This document shows, one piece after another, positions 1-5,949 of a stretch of DNA of 6,481 nt. A program made the position numbers and the translations under genes. Below the pieces are notes generated by a model. It worked only from the letters and a program-made list of their open reading frames with translations. It was not told where the DNA came from and did no database searches. Each line of letters opens with the position of its first letter. Position 1 is the first letter of the stretch. Source of the DNA: Lachnospiraceae bacterium (GTDB taxonomy: Bacteria > Bacillota_A > Clostridia > Lachnospirales > Lachnospiraceae); assembly GCA_017652545.1 (NCBI GenBank), contig JAGCAV010000126.1:1-6481 (forward strand), given 5' to 3'.

Positions 1-194
1 AGCACAAGCATATGACATTTGTGGAAGCTGCCCGGATCGCGAGAAACGCGCAGGTCAGGGAACTCTGGCTGATGCACTACAGTCCGTCACTGGTCAAACC
101 GGAGCCTTACATGGATGCAGTCAGAAAAATCTTTCCGGAAACGAAGGCCGGAAAGGACGGAAAGAGCGTGACGCTGAAGTTTGAGGAAAACTGA
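1..194 (+). CDS. rnz: Ribonuclease Z, C-terminal fragment (5' end outside window)
   Basis: Only the last 63 codons are visible; the reading frame enters at base 3 and ends at TGA 192-194. RNase Z is a metallo-beta-lactamase-fold, zinc-dependent endonuclease of the cytoplasm that removes 3' trailers from tRNA precursors. The fragment starts with His-Lys-His-Met-Thr-Phe, matching the late His motif of the family (HTTA-like, here HMTF followed by an EAA helix). It continues with [11 protein letters not shown], corresponding to the conserved ELxLTHxS block whose His is a metal ligand. The tail after IFPET is short and charged, as expected for a C-terminus. The ATG at 12 is internal, not a start. 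It lies just upstream of tsaD, another tRNA-maturation gene, and the two are probably co-transcribed. The identification rests on the C-terminal motifs only; other beta-lactamase-fold hydrolases are less likely. Confidence 0.85.
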   Translation, partial: HKHMTFVEAARIARNAQVRELWLMHYSPSLVKPEPYMDAVRKIFPETKAGKDGKSVTLKFEEN

Positions 195-196
195 AA

Positions 197-273
197 AATT
201 CAGAGTTGAGTTTGGAGAGTGGAGCTGCTCTGAGAGTGGTGTTTGGAGAGTGGAGAGTGGAGTTGAATTCAGA
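197..273. repeat. GAGAGTGG repeat array flanked by 8-bp direct repeats
   Basis: The octamer GAGAGTGG occurs four times (215-222, 232-239, 246-253, 253-260). A 15-mer, GTTTGGAGAGTGGAG, is repeated exactly at 210-224 and 241-255. The array is bracketed by two perfect copies of AATTCAGA (197-204 and 266-273), resembling a target-site duplication around a roughly 61-bp insert. The G-rich, purine-biased strand looks unlike the coding sequence on either side. No transposase or long terminal inverted repeats are visible, so it would be a small non-autonomous intergenic repeat if it is mobile at all. It lies between the rnz stop and the conserved start of TsaD. Confidence 0.6.
252..255 (+). promoter_or_regulatory. 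Ribosome binding site supporting TTG start of tsaD
   Basis: GGAG at 252-255 lies 7 nt upstream of the TTG at 263, an ideal spacing. The GGAG is part of the GAGAGTGG repeat array. Other GGAG copies at 214-217, 221-224, 245-248 and 259-262 could serve neighbouring GTG or TTG codons, so the start remains uncertain. Confidence 0.45.
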
Positions 274-1306
274 ACATAAAGAAGTTTCAGAGCGGGATAC
301 ACTGATCCTGGCGATTGAAAGTTCCTGTGACGAGACCGCGGCTGCGGTCGTGGTGAACGGGCGGAAAGTGCTGTCAAATGTGATCTCCTCGCAGATCGAT
401 CTGCATACGCTGTACGGCGGCGTCGTTCCGGAGATCGCGTCCAGAAAGCATATAGAAAAGATCAACCAGGTGATCGAAACTGCCCTCAGGGAAGCAGGTG
501 TAACGCTGCAGGAGATCGATGCCGTTGCCGTTACATATGGCCCCGGCCTTGTCGGCGCGCTTCTTGTCGGCGTTGCGGAGGCTAAGGCCATTGCCTTTGC
601 CGCGGGTAAACCGCTGATCGGTGTCCATCATATTGAGGGGCACATCTGTGCCAACTATCTGGAGTACCCTGACCTTGAGCCGCCCTTTGCCTGTCTCGTG
701 GTTTCCGGAGGACATACGCATCTTGTCCGCGTTCAGGACTACGGGTCATATGAGGTGCTCGGACGGACGCGGGATGACGCGGCCGGTGAGGCCTTTGACA
801 AGGTCGCCCGTGCCATCGGGCTCGGATATCCCGGCGGACCCAAGATCGACCGCGCAGCGCGGGAAGGTGATCCTGATGCCATCAGGTTTCCGAGGGCAAA
901 GGTGGCGGGGAGCGAGTATGACTTCAGTTTCAGCGGATTAAAGTCCGCCGTTCTGAATTATCTGAATGCCTGCCGTATGAAGGGGGAGAACTACAGCGTA
1001 CCGGATGTGGCCGCATCCTTCCAGAAAGCCGTGGTCGACGTGCTGGTCGAACATGCCATGCATGCTGTGGATGCGTATGGCTTTGAAACAATGGCTCTTG
1101 CCGGTGGTGTCGCATCCAACACAGCTCTCAGAAACGCCATGGCTGCCGCATGTGAAAAAAAAGGGATCACTTTTTACCGGCCGGCTCCCATCCTGTGCAC
1201 AGACAATGCTGCCATGATCGGGGCGGCAGGGTACTATGACTACCTGAACGGAAAGCGTTCCGACTGGTATCTGAACGCGGTTCCCAATCTGCGGCTTGGA
1301 GAGTAA
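263..1306 (+). CDS. tsaD: tRNA N6-adenosine threonylcarbamoyltransferase TsaD
   Basis: TsaD (Gcp/YgjD/Kae1 family) transfers threonylcarbamoyl from TC-AMP to A37 of ANN-decoding tRNAs, making t6A in the cytoplasm together with TsaB and TsaE. With the TTG at 263 as start, the protein is 347 residues, close to the family's usual 335-345. Visible motifs are [10 protein letters not shown] (16-25), [13 protein letters not shown] (51-63), the metal-binding HIEGH (His123, His127), SGGHTHL (148-154), GEAFDKVAR (175-183), [10 protein letters not shown] (221-230), AGGVASN (280-286) and CTDNAAMIG (312-320, with metal ligand Asp314). All expected catalytic residues are present. No in-frame ATG exists upstream of the conserved N-terminus; the frame is open from a TGA at 182, and an earlier TTG at 206 would add 19 residues encoded by repeat DNA. 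TTG 263 is preferred for its ribosome binding site spacing. TsaB and TsaE are not in the window. The product is very secure, the start is not. Confidence 0.95.
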   Translation: MNSEHKEVSERDTLILAIESSCDETAAAVVVNGRKVLSNVISSQIDLHTLYGGVVPEIASRKHIEKINQVIETALREAGVTLQEIDAVAVTYGPGLVGALLVGVAEAKAIAFAAGKPLIGVHHIEGHICANYLEYPDLEPPFACLVVSGGHTHLVRVQDYGSYEVLGRTRDDAAGEAFDKVARAIGLGYPGGPKIDRAAREGDPDAIRFPRAKVAGSEYDFSFSGLKSAVLNYLNACRMKGENYSVPDVAASFQKAVVDVLVEHAMHAVDAYGFETMALAGGVASNTALRNAMAAACEKKGITFYRPAPILCTDNAAMIGAAGYYDYLNGKRSDWYLNAVPNLRLGE

Positions 1307-1337
1307 TAAAACTGTAAGTGTGAAGGCGGCTTTTTTT

Positions 1338-1367
1338 CTTACACATATCATCGAAAATCAATATATT
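1338..1367 (+). promoter_or_regulatory. Candidate sigma-A promoter P1 upstream of the dehydrogenase operon
   Basis: CTTACA (1338-1343; 4 of 6 matches to TTGACA) is followed after 18 nt by TATATT (1362-1367; 5 of 6 matches to TATAAT). A transcript starting near 1374 would carry the 1391-1424 hairpin in its leader. The call rests only on hexamer match and position. Confidence 0.4.
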
Positions 1368-1380
1368 CACTGATTTGTGA

Positions 1381-1396
1381 TTGCATTTTTATGCAA
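1381..1396. promoter_or_regulatory. 16-bp palindrome, operator-like
   Basis: TTGCAT (1381-1386) and ATGCAA (1391-1396) form a perfect 6-bp dyad around TTTT. The size and position upstream of a sugar operon fit a transcription-factor operator, but no regulator gene is in the window and no family can be assigned from the motif. The right arm is shared with the larger inverted repeat. Confidence 0.35.
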
Positions 1397-1409
1397 CCTG
1401 CTTTAAAAT
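1381..1409 (+). promoter_or_regulatory. Candidate promoter P2 overlapping the inverted repeat
   Basis: TTGCAT (1381-1386) and TAAAAT (1404-1409; 5 of 6 to the -10 consensus) are separated by exactly 17 nt. The -35 match is weak (3 of 6). The -10 lies in the loop of the 11-bp inverted repeat and the -35 is the left half of a 16-bp palindrome, so a repressor bound there would block this promoter. It is an alternative to the P1 candidate upstream. Confidence 0.35.
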
Positions 1410-1424
1410 GTTGGCAGGTTGCAT
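1391..1424 (+). terminator. Perfect 11-bp hairpin followed by TTTTG: terminator, attenuator or operator
   Basis: ATGCAACCTGC (1391-1401) pairs perfectly with GCAGGTTGCAT (1414-1424) around a 12-nt loop, and TTTGTCGTTT follows. It could terminate read-through from tsaD, or attenuate the operon if transcription begins at the upstream promoter candidate. The U-tract is interrupted, so termination may be inefficient. The stem ends 38 nt before the dehydrogenase start codon and does not cover its ribosome binding site. Confidence 0.5.
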
Positions 1425-1461
1425 TTTGTCGTTTGGTAAGTTTCCTAAAGAGGTGCGTTTT

Positions 1462-2244
1462 ATGAAAGAAAATTTTATCAAGGAGCTGTTCTCGCTTGAA
1501 GGCAAAGTGGCGCTCGTGACAGGCGGCGGAAGAGGCATTGGCCAGGTGATCGCAAGGGATCTGGCAAGAGCCGGCGCAGACATCGCGATCTTTTCGCGTT
1601 CCGGTGCGGCAGAGAGCGTCAAGCTGATCGAAAGCGAAGGCGGAAAAGCCCTGGACATCATTGCAGACTGCACAAAGGAAGATCAGGTAAAAGCCGGTCT
1701 GGAGAAGATCGTTGAAGTATACGGCCATATCGATGTTGTGGTCAACAACGCGGGCGTATGCTATCACAAGGATATTTTTGAGGCGACTGTCGAGGAATTC
1801 AGGGAGGTCCTGGATATCAACCTGACAGGTGAGTATATTGTGGCCAGGGAAGCTGCCCGAATCATGATCGATAAGAAGATCGAAGGCAGCATCATCAACA
1901 TTGCCTCCATGTCCGCCTATATCGCAAATGTCCCCCAGAAACAGGTGGCGTACAATGCTTCAAAGGCAGGTGTGATCCATATGACGAGAAGCCTGGCTGT
2001 GGAACTGGTGGAGACCGGCATCCGCTTCAACTCCATCAGCCCCGGCTATGTGGCAACGCCGATGTCCATCGACCCGAATTTCGTTCCGCCGGAACTTCTT
2101 GCCGCCTGGGAGCCGCTGTTCCCGATGCACAGGATGGCGAAACCCGAAGAACTGGTCGGCGCCATCATCTGGCTGGCTTCCGATGCGTCCAAGTATGCGA
2201 ACGGTACGGATATCCTGATCGATGGTCTTTACACTGCTGTATAA
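1462..2244 (+). CDS. Short-chain dehydrogenase/reductase, polyol dehydrogenase-like
   Basis: A 260-residue classical SDR, a Rossmann-fold cytoplasmic NAD(P)-dependent oxidoreductase. The cofactor motif TGGGRGIG is at 20-27, NNAG at 95-98, and the catalytic tetrad is Asn120, Ser151, Tyr164 and Lys168 (YNASK). The C-terminal half (ISPGYVATPMS, an LLAAWEPLFPMHRMAKPEELVGAI-type helix region, then GTDILIDGLY) resembles fungal and bacterial mannitol 2-dehydrogenase, sorbose reductase and L-xylulose reductase-like enzymes, suggesting interconversion of a polyol and a ketose. Ser45-Arg46 after the second beta strand hint at NADP(H) preference, which is inference only. ATG 1462 is chosen because GAGGTG (1450-1455) precedes it at good spacing and the SDR fold begins soon after; the frame extends open to a TTG at 1381, but that would read through the hairpin. 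It leads the operon with the ABC transporter 78 nt downstream. Substrate unknown. Confidence 0.9.
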   Translation: MKENFIKELFSLEGKVALVTGGGRGIGQVIARDLARAGADIAIFSRSGAAESVKLIESEGGKALDIIADCTKEDQVKAGLEKIVEVYGHIDVVVNNAGVCYHKDIFEATVEEFREVLDINLTGEYIVAREAARIMIDKKIEGSIINIASMSAYIANVPQKQVAYNASKAGVIHMTRSLAVELVETGIRFNSISPGYVATPMSIDPNFVPPELLAAWEPLFPMHRMAKPEELVGAIIWLASDASKYANGTDILIDGLYTAV

Positions 2245-2253
2245 GTGAAGGAG

Positions 2254-2281
2254 AGCTGCCCGCCGCAGCTTATCCCGGCGG
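2254..2281 (+). other. Two mutually exclusive GC-rich hairpins between dehydrogenase and ATPase genes
   Basis: AGCTGC (2254-2259) pairs with GCAGCT (2265-2270) around a 5-nt loop. Alternatively CCGCCG (2260-2265) pairs with CGGCGG (2276-2281) around a 10-nt loop. The two overlap and cannot coexist. No T-run follows, so this is not an obvious terminator; an mRNA processing or stability element is possible. Confidence 0.35.
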
Positions 2282-2303
2282 AAACAAACAATTATTACAT
2301 CAC

Positions 2304-2316
2304 AGGAAAGAGGTGA
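2304..2316 (+). promoter_or_regulatory. Ribosome binding site deciding the TTG start of the ATPase gene
   Basis: AGGAAAGAGGTGA has its AGGTG core at 2311-2315, 7 nt before TTG 2323. No nearby in-frame ATG matches the family N-terminus, so TTG initiation is well supported. Confidence 0.75.
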
Positions 2317-2322
2317 AAGAAC

Positions 2323-3825
2323 TTGGCTGAAAACTACATTCTGGAATGCTCAGGCATTTCCAAGGCCTTCGGTGGTACGCAAGCCCTGAAGGATGTTCAG
2401 CTGAAGGTCCGTCCGGGTGAGGTGCATGCCCTGCTTGGAGAAAACGGCGCCGGAAAGTCAACGCTGATGAAGATCGTCATCGGCCTTTACCATCAGGACG
2501 CCGGAAGCATGGTTTTCGACGGAAAACCCTACCAGGCAAAGGGACCGGTAGATGCGATCAAAAGCGGAATCTCCATGATACATCAGGAGTTGAATCCGGA
2601 ACCGCATCTGACGATCGCGGAGAGTATCTTCCTCAAGAGAGAGGATACGAACGGTATTTTTCTGAACAAGCGCAAGCAGAATGAGAGAACCCAGAAGATT
2701 CTGGACGACTTTGGCTTCCCGTATCCGGCAACTACGCTGATCAGGGATCTGAAGCTGGCTGACGTACAGATGGTTGAGATTATCCGCGCCGTGTCAACGA
2801 ACGCAAAGATGATCATCATGGACGAGCCGACTTCCTCTCTGGACGAACATGAGACGCAGCATCTGTTCTCGGTAATCAGGGATCTGAAGTCCAAAGGCGT
2901 TGCTATTATCTATATTTCCCACCGTATGGCGGAGATTTATGAGATCTGTGACACGGTTTCCGTCTTCCGAGATGGCATGTACATCGGAACCAATGCGCTG
3001 AAGGATGTATCGAATGATGACCTGATTGCCATGATGGTCGGCCGCAGAGTTGAAAACCCGTTCCCCAAGGTGGATGTCCCGATCGGGGATGTCGTCTTCA
3101 AAGCGGAGCACCTGACAGGCAAAGGCTTTGAGGATATCAGCTTTGAGGTACATGCCGGAGAGATCCTGGGTTTCTCAGGACTTGTCGGTTCCGGACGAAG
3201 CGAGACCATGCGTGCGATCTTCGGAATGGATGAGCTTGAATCCGGAAAAATGTATCTGAACGGCAGTGAGTTTATCAGGAAGAATGCCAGCGACTCCATC
3301 AAACAGGGTGTCTGTATGGTTAACGAGGACCGTAAAAACTTTGGTCTGTGCCTGTTCCGGTCCATCAGGGAGAATACATCCCTTCCCAGCCTGCCCGAAC
3401 GTCAGAAAGGTATTCTGCTGAATCAGGCAAGAGAGAAGAAGGAAGTGGAGGATGTCTCCAAAACGCTGCTTCTGAAAGCAGCCAGTATTGAGCATAACGC
3501 GTATTCCCTTTCCGGCGGCAACCAGCAGAAGGTGGTTATCGCGAAATGGATCATGGCGGCACCGAAACTTCTGATCATGGATGAACCGACCAGAGGCGTG
3601 GATGTCGGCGCTAAAGCAGAGATCTATACACTGATGTGCAAATTCGCCGCGGAAGGCATGGCAATCATCATGGTTTCATCCGAACTGCCTGAAGTCATGG
3701 GTATGAGCGACCGCGTGCTCGTCTATCATGAAGGACATATCAGCGGAGAGTATTTCAGAAAAGACATCGTTAGCGGCGAGGTTACTCAGGAGACTATTCT
3801 GAGCAGCGCGTTCGGCGTATCATAA
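2323..3825 (+). CDS. CUT2-family sugar ABC transporter, twin-domain ATP-binding protein (MglA/RbsA-like)
   Basis: A 500-residue cytoplasmic ATPase with two fused nucleotide-binding domains, the usual length and layout for RbsA/MglA/XylG proteins that energise monosaccharide import. Domain 1 has Walker A GENGAGKST (39-47), Q-loop Gln88, Walker B MIIMDEP (163-169) and H-loop His200. Its signature is degenerate: LKLAD (143-147). Domain 2 has a degenerate Walker A, GLVGSGRSE (286-294), with Arg where the P-loop Lys should be, an intact signature LSGGNQQ (396-402), Walker B LLIMDEPT (416-423), and Ser where the H-loop His is expected (VSSELPE). This asymmetry, one competent and one degenerate site, is characteristic of the family. 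The segment VQMVEIIRAVSTNAK resembles E. coli MglA most closely. The gene starts at TTG and its stop abuts the permease ribosome binding site, implying translational linkage. The substrate cannot be deduced from this subunit. Confidence 0.93.
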   Translation: MAENYILECSGISKAFGGTQALKDVQLKVRPGEVHALLGENGAGKSTLMKIVIGLYHQDAGSMVFDGKPYQAKGPVDAIKSGISMIHQELNPEPHLTIAESIFLKREDTNGIFLNKRKQNERTQKILDDFGFPYPATTLIRDLKLADVQMVEIIRAVSTNAKMIIMDEPTSSLDEHETQHLFSVIRDLKSKGVAIIYISHRMAEIYEICDTVSVFRDGMYIGTNALKDVSNDDLIAMMVGRRVENPFPKVDVPIGDVVFKAEHLTGKGFEDISFEVHAGEILGFSGLVGSGRSETMRAIFGMDELESGKMYLNGSEFIRKNASDSIKQGVCMVNEDRKNFGLCLFRSIRENTSLPSLPERQKGILLNQAREKKEVEDVSKTLLLKAASIEHNAYSLSGGNQQKVVIAKWIMAAPKLLIMDEPTRGVDVGAKAEIYTLMCKFAAEGMAIIMVSSELPEVMGMSDRVLVYHEGHISGEYFRKDIVSGEVTQETILSSAFGVS

Positions 3826-3830
3826 GGAGG
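3826..3830 (+). promoter_or_regulatory. Ribosome binding site deciding the ATG start of the permease gene
   Basis: GGAGG directly follows the ATPase stop codon and is 8 nt from ATG 3839. The in-frame TTG at 3833 is only 2 nt away, too close to be used, so the ATG is preferred. Confidence 0.75.
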
Positions 3831-3838
3831 ATTTGACT

Positions 3839-4819
3839 ATGGCTTCTTCACCACAGACAAAGCGGGCTGCTTCCAATCAGGACAGGATCCGCGCGCTTCT
3901 CGGGCAGTACGGTATCGGTATCGTGCTCATCATCATGATGGTTGTGATCGCGATCATGGAACCGCGTTTCCTGACGCCCGGAAATATCATTAATGTTGCT
4001 ACTCAGATTTCCATCAACGGCCTTCTGTGCTACGGCCTGTGCCTTGCAATCACCACAGGCGGTATCGACCTGACTGTCGGTGCCCAGCTCGCGCTGACCA
4101 GCTGCATTATCGGCACGACCATGGGAAAACTCGGCTGGCCCGCTTTCCTGTGTATCGTTGCCGGCGTAGGCGTCGCGACATGCTTCGGTTTTGTAGATGG
4201 TCTTCTGATCGCCAAATTCAACATGTTCCCGTTTGTTGTTACCCTGTCCATGCAGCTGGTCATCAGAGGCCTTTCCCAGGTCATTACCGGCGGTCAGGCG
4301 ATCATGCTGACGAACGAGTGGTTCACCGGGATCTATTCCAATAAGCTTGTGGGCATCCCGATGCCGATCATCATTTTCCTGGTGGTCACGATCATCATGT
4401 ACCTGATGCTTCACTGGACAAAATTCGGACGCTATATCTTCGCAGTCGGCGGCAATGTCAATGCAGCTATCGCATCCGGTGTCTCCCGCTTCTGGGTCAT
4501 CGTTGGTGTTTATACCATTTCAGGTCTGCTGGCCGGTATCGCTTCCATGATCTATACATCGAAGACAGGTGCTGCCCAGTCCAACATCGGTGTCGGATAT
4601 GAGACTGACGCGATCGCGGCAGCCGTTCTCGGCGGCACTTCCTTCGCAGGCGGTATTGCGACCATTCCGGGCTGCGTGCTTGGTATCTTTATCATCGGTC
4701 TGATCTACAACGGCATGAACATGATCGGTGTCTCTTCCTATTATCAGTCAATCGTCAAAGGTCTGATCATCATCGGCGCAGTTATGCTTGATATGGTCAT
4801 GAACAAGAATAAACATTGA
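3839..4819 (+). CDS. CUT2-family sugar ABC transporter permease (RbsC/MglC-like)
   Basis: A 326-residue integral membrane protein of the BPD_transp_2 (RbsC/MglC/AraH) family, the expected length. It would form a dimeric translocation channel coupled to the twin ATPase. A basic N-terminal tail (1-24) precedes the first membrane helix (about 25-40), followed by several further hydrophobic segments (about 60-95, 101-124, 130-150, 174-191, 217-238, 258-290, 305-321). Conserved family blocks are ITTGGIDLTVGAQ (71-83), the cytoplasmic coupling segment TKFGRYIFAVGGN (194-206) with AAIASGV, and ETDAIAAAVLGGTSFAGG (255-272). It begins 13 nt after the ATPase stop and lies between ATPase and binding-protein genes, so the three form one transporter. 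Start chosen as ATG because of the ribosome binding site spacing. No truncation or frameshift. Substrate not determinable from the permease. Confidence 0.93.
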   Translation: MASSPQTKRAASNQDRIRALLGQYGIGIVLIIMMVVIAIMEPRFLTPGNIINVATQISINGLLCYGLCLAITTGGIDLTVGAQLALTSCIIGTTMGKLGWPAFLCIVAGVGVATCFGFVDGLLIAKFNMFPFVVTLSMQLVIRGLSQVITGGQAIMLTNEWFTGIYSNKLVGIPMPIIIFLVVTIIMYLMLHWTKFGRYIFAVGGNVNAAIASGVSRFWVIVGVYTISGLLAGIASMIYTSKTGAAQSNIGVGYETDAIAAAVLGGTSFAGGIATIPGCVLGIFIIGLIYNGMNMIGVSSYYQSIVKGLIIIGAVMLDMVMNKNKH

Positions 4820-4833
4820 TTTCGTGATTTTAA

Positions 4834-4870
4834 TGGTTTGTTTTGCACACAACACAAGAACCACTAAAAT
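4834..4870 (+). promoter_or_regulatory. Permease to binding-protein spacer: weak internal promoter candidate and imperfect dyad
   Basis: The 71-nt gap holds TTGCAC (4843-4848) and TAAAAT (4865-4870) 16 nt apart, a possible internal promoter for extra binding-protein expression. TGGTT (4834-4838) can also pair with AACCA (4859-4863), closing an imperfect hairpin. Either would help the binding protein be made in excess over the membrane parts. Both signals are weak. Confidence 0.25.
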
Positions 4871-4890
4871 ATTTACCAGGAGGATTTTCC

Positions 4891-5868
4891 ATGAAAAAGA
4901 CATTATTAATGACTGTTCTCGGAGCAGCGATGGCGCTCATGATCTGCGGCACCGCAATGGCAGAAGAAGTTTCCTTTGAAGCAGATGCAAACGGCGACGG
5001 CAAGATCGTTGTCGGCTACATCTCCAAAAACTTCACCGATCCGTTCCATGCACCGATCAACGCAAGAGCAAAAGAGTATTTTGATCAGGCAGTTAAGGAT
5101 GGCGTGATCGATGAGTGGACAGGCCTGCTGGATGGCGAGACCGACCCCAACAAGCAGATCGACCGTGCGGCTGACTGTATCTCCAAACAGTGCGATATCG
5201 TAATCTTCCTGCCTGCTGAGGCAGAGGCATCCGATCCCGCTCTTACCCAGATGGCTGATGCCGGCATCCTGGTCATCGAGGTCAACTCCAAGTCCGCCAG
5301 CTGCGATGAGAAGGCTATTGCCTATGTCGGATCCGACGACGTAGAAGCAGGCAACATGCTTGCTCAGTGGGTCGTTGACAACTGCCCGGACGGCGGCAAG
5401 TTCATCCACTGCAACGGCGTTCTCGGCAACTCCGCTCAGATCCAGCGTACCGAAGGTATGCATGCGATCATGGATGAGCATCCGGAGTTCGAGATGGTCG
5501 GTGACTTCGACACCAAGTGGGACGGCAACCTGGCAGCTGACGCAGCTTCCGACTCCATCGCGAAATACGGTGATGAGCTGGTCGCTATCATCTGCGACAA
5601 CGACGGCATGTCCTCTGCTGCACAGAAGATGTGCAACGACAGCGGCAGGGAAGACATCATCTGCATCGGCGTTGACGGTGTAGAAGTTCCCATGCAGATG
5701 GTCAAGGTCGGCAGCCTGAAAGCTACGATCCTTCAGGATGGTGTTGGACAGATCAACGGCGCGATCGATATCGTTGAGAAGCTGGTTGCAGGCGAAAGCT
5801 TTGATCCGGCTCCTGTGATCCCGTTCGTTCTGATCACTCAGGATAATGTTGACGATTACATGAACTGA
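4891..5868 (+). CDS. Sugar ABC transporter substrate-binding protein (Peripla_BP_4, MglB/RbsB-like)
   Basis: A 325-residue exported type I solute-binding protein that delivers a sugar or polyol to the permease. ATG 4891 follows AGGAGG (4878-4883) by 7 nt; a longer frame to TTG 4843 would displace the signal peptide. The signal peptide is Lys2-Lys3, a hydrophobic core (4-18), and a type I site AMA/EE after residue 24. Cys19 follows LMI, not a lipobox. Residues 32-39 (DANGDGKI) resemble the first half of an EF-hand or dockerin calcium loop. The mature protein shows YISKNFTDPFH (43-53), GNSAQIQRTEG (179-189), DTKWDGN (207-213), CDNDG (235-239) and GVDG (260-263), paralleling MglB sugar-contact regions. 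Arg186 and Trp210 match MglB contacts, while Asn180 and Ala182 seem to replace its His and Asp, arguing for a ligand other than glucose/galactose. Eight cysteines remain in the mature chain. It is last in the operon. Confidence 0.92.
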   Translation: MKKTLLMTVLGAAMALMICGTAMAEEVSFEADANGDGKIVVGYISKNFTDPFHAPINARAKEYFDQAVKDGVIDEWTGLLDGETDPNKQIDRAADCISKQCDIVIFLPAEAEASDPALTQMADAGILVIEVNSKSASCDEKAIAYVGSDDVEAGNMLAQWVVDNCPDGGKFIHCNGVLGNSAQIQRTEGMHAIMDEHPEFEMVGDFDTKWDGNLAADAASDSIAKYGDELVAIICDNDGMSSAAQKMCNDSGREDIICIGVDGVEVPMQMVKVGSLKATILQDGVGQINGAIDIVEKLVAGESFDPAPVIPFVLITQDNVDDYMN

Positions 5869-5949
5869 TCAGGAATTATTCAGACCAATCTAAACAAAAA
5901 AGATAGGTAGATCATTGTTGTGTGCGGATTGAACTGTTTAAGAATCAAT

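Larger units (their letters stand above)
1307..1461. other. Intergenic control region between tsaD and the sugar operon
   Basis: This 155-base gap divides housekeeping genes from the catabolic operon. A 6-bp inverted repeat, TGTAAG (1313-1318) with CTTACA (1338-1343), encloses a GGCGGC-T7 stretch. It is a poor match to a classical terminator, so tsaD termination may instead use the 1391-1424 hairpin. The centre is AT-rich and holds two candidate promoters and the nested palindromes listed separately. No small open reading frame with a ribosome binding site was seen. Confidence 0.6.

Noticed and set aside
197..273. GAGAGTGG array as a CRISPR
   Set aside because: Units are 8 bp, irregularly spaced and partly overlapping, with no 25-35 bp repeats or spacers and no cas genes.
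121..591. Minus-strand open frame of 156 codons opposite the rnz end and tsaD start
   Set aside because: It overlaps well-supported TsaD coding sequence, has no recognisable domain and a low-complexity Ser/Thr composition typical of an antisense shadow.
1321..1334. Possible catabolite-responsive element (TGAAGGCGGCTTTT)
   Set aside because: It shares only the left half and central CG with the cre consensus; the right half does not match.
1313..1343. TGTAAG/CTTACA repeat around GGCGGC-T7 as a tsaD terminator
   Set aside because: The T-run lies inside the loop instead of after a GC-rich stem, so it does not fit an intrinsic terminator.
1381..1461. Upstream extension of the dehydrogenase to TTG 1381
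   Set aside because: The 27 extra residues would be encoded by the hairpin and lack homology to SDR N-termini; ATG 1462 has a proper ribosome binding site.
3848..4414. Minus-strand open frame of 188 codons
   Set aside because: It lies opposite the permease gene; the His/Asp-rich, non-globular product is the mirror of hydrophobic codons, not a gene.
4843..4890. Earlier TTG start for the binding protein
   Set aside because: It would add 16 residues ahead of the signal peptide, and the perfect AGGAGG serves ATG 4891.
4906..5481. Minus-strand open frame of 191 codons
   Set aside because: It lies opposite the binding-protein gene and shows no domain or ribosome binding site; a consequence of the strong codon bias of the real gene.
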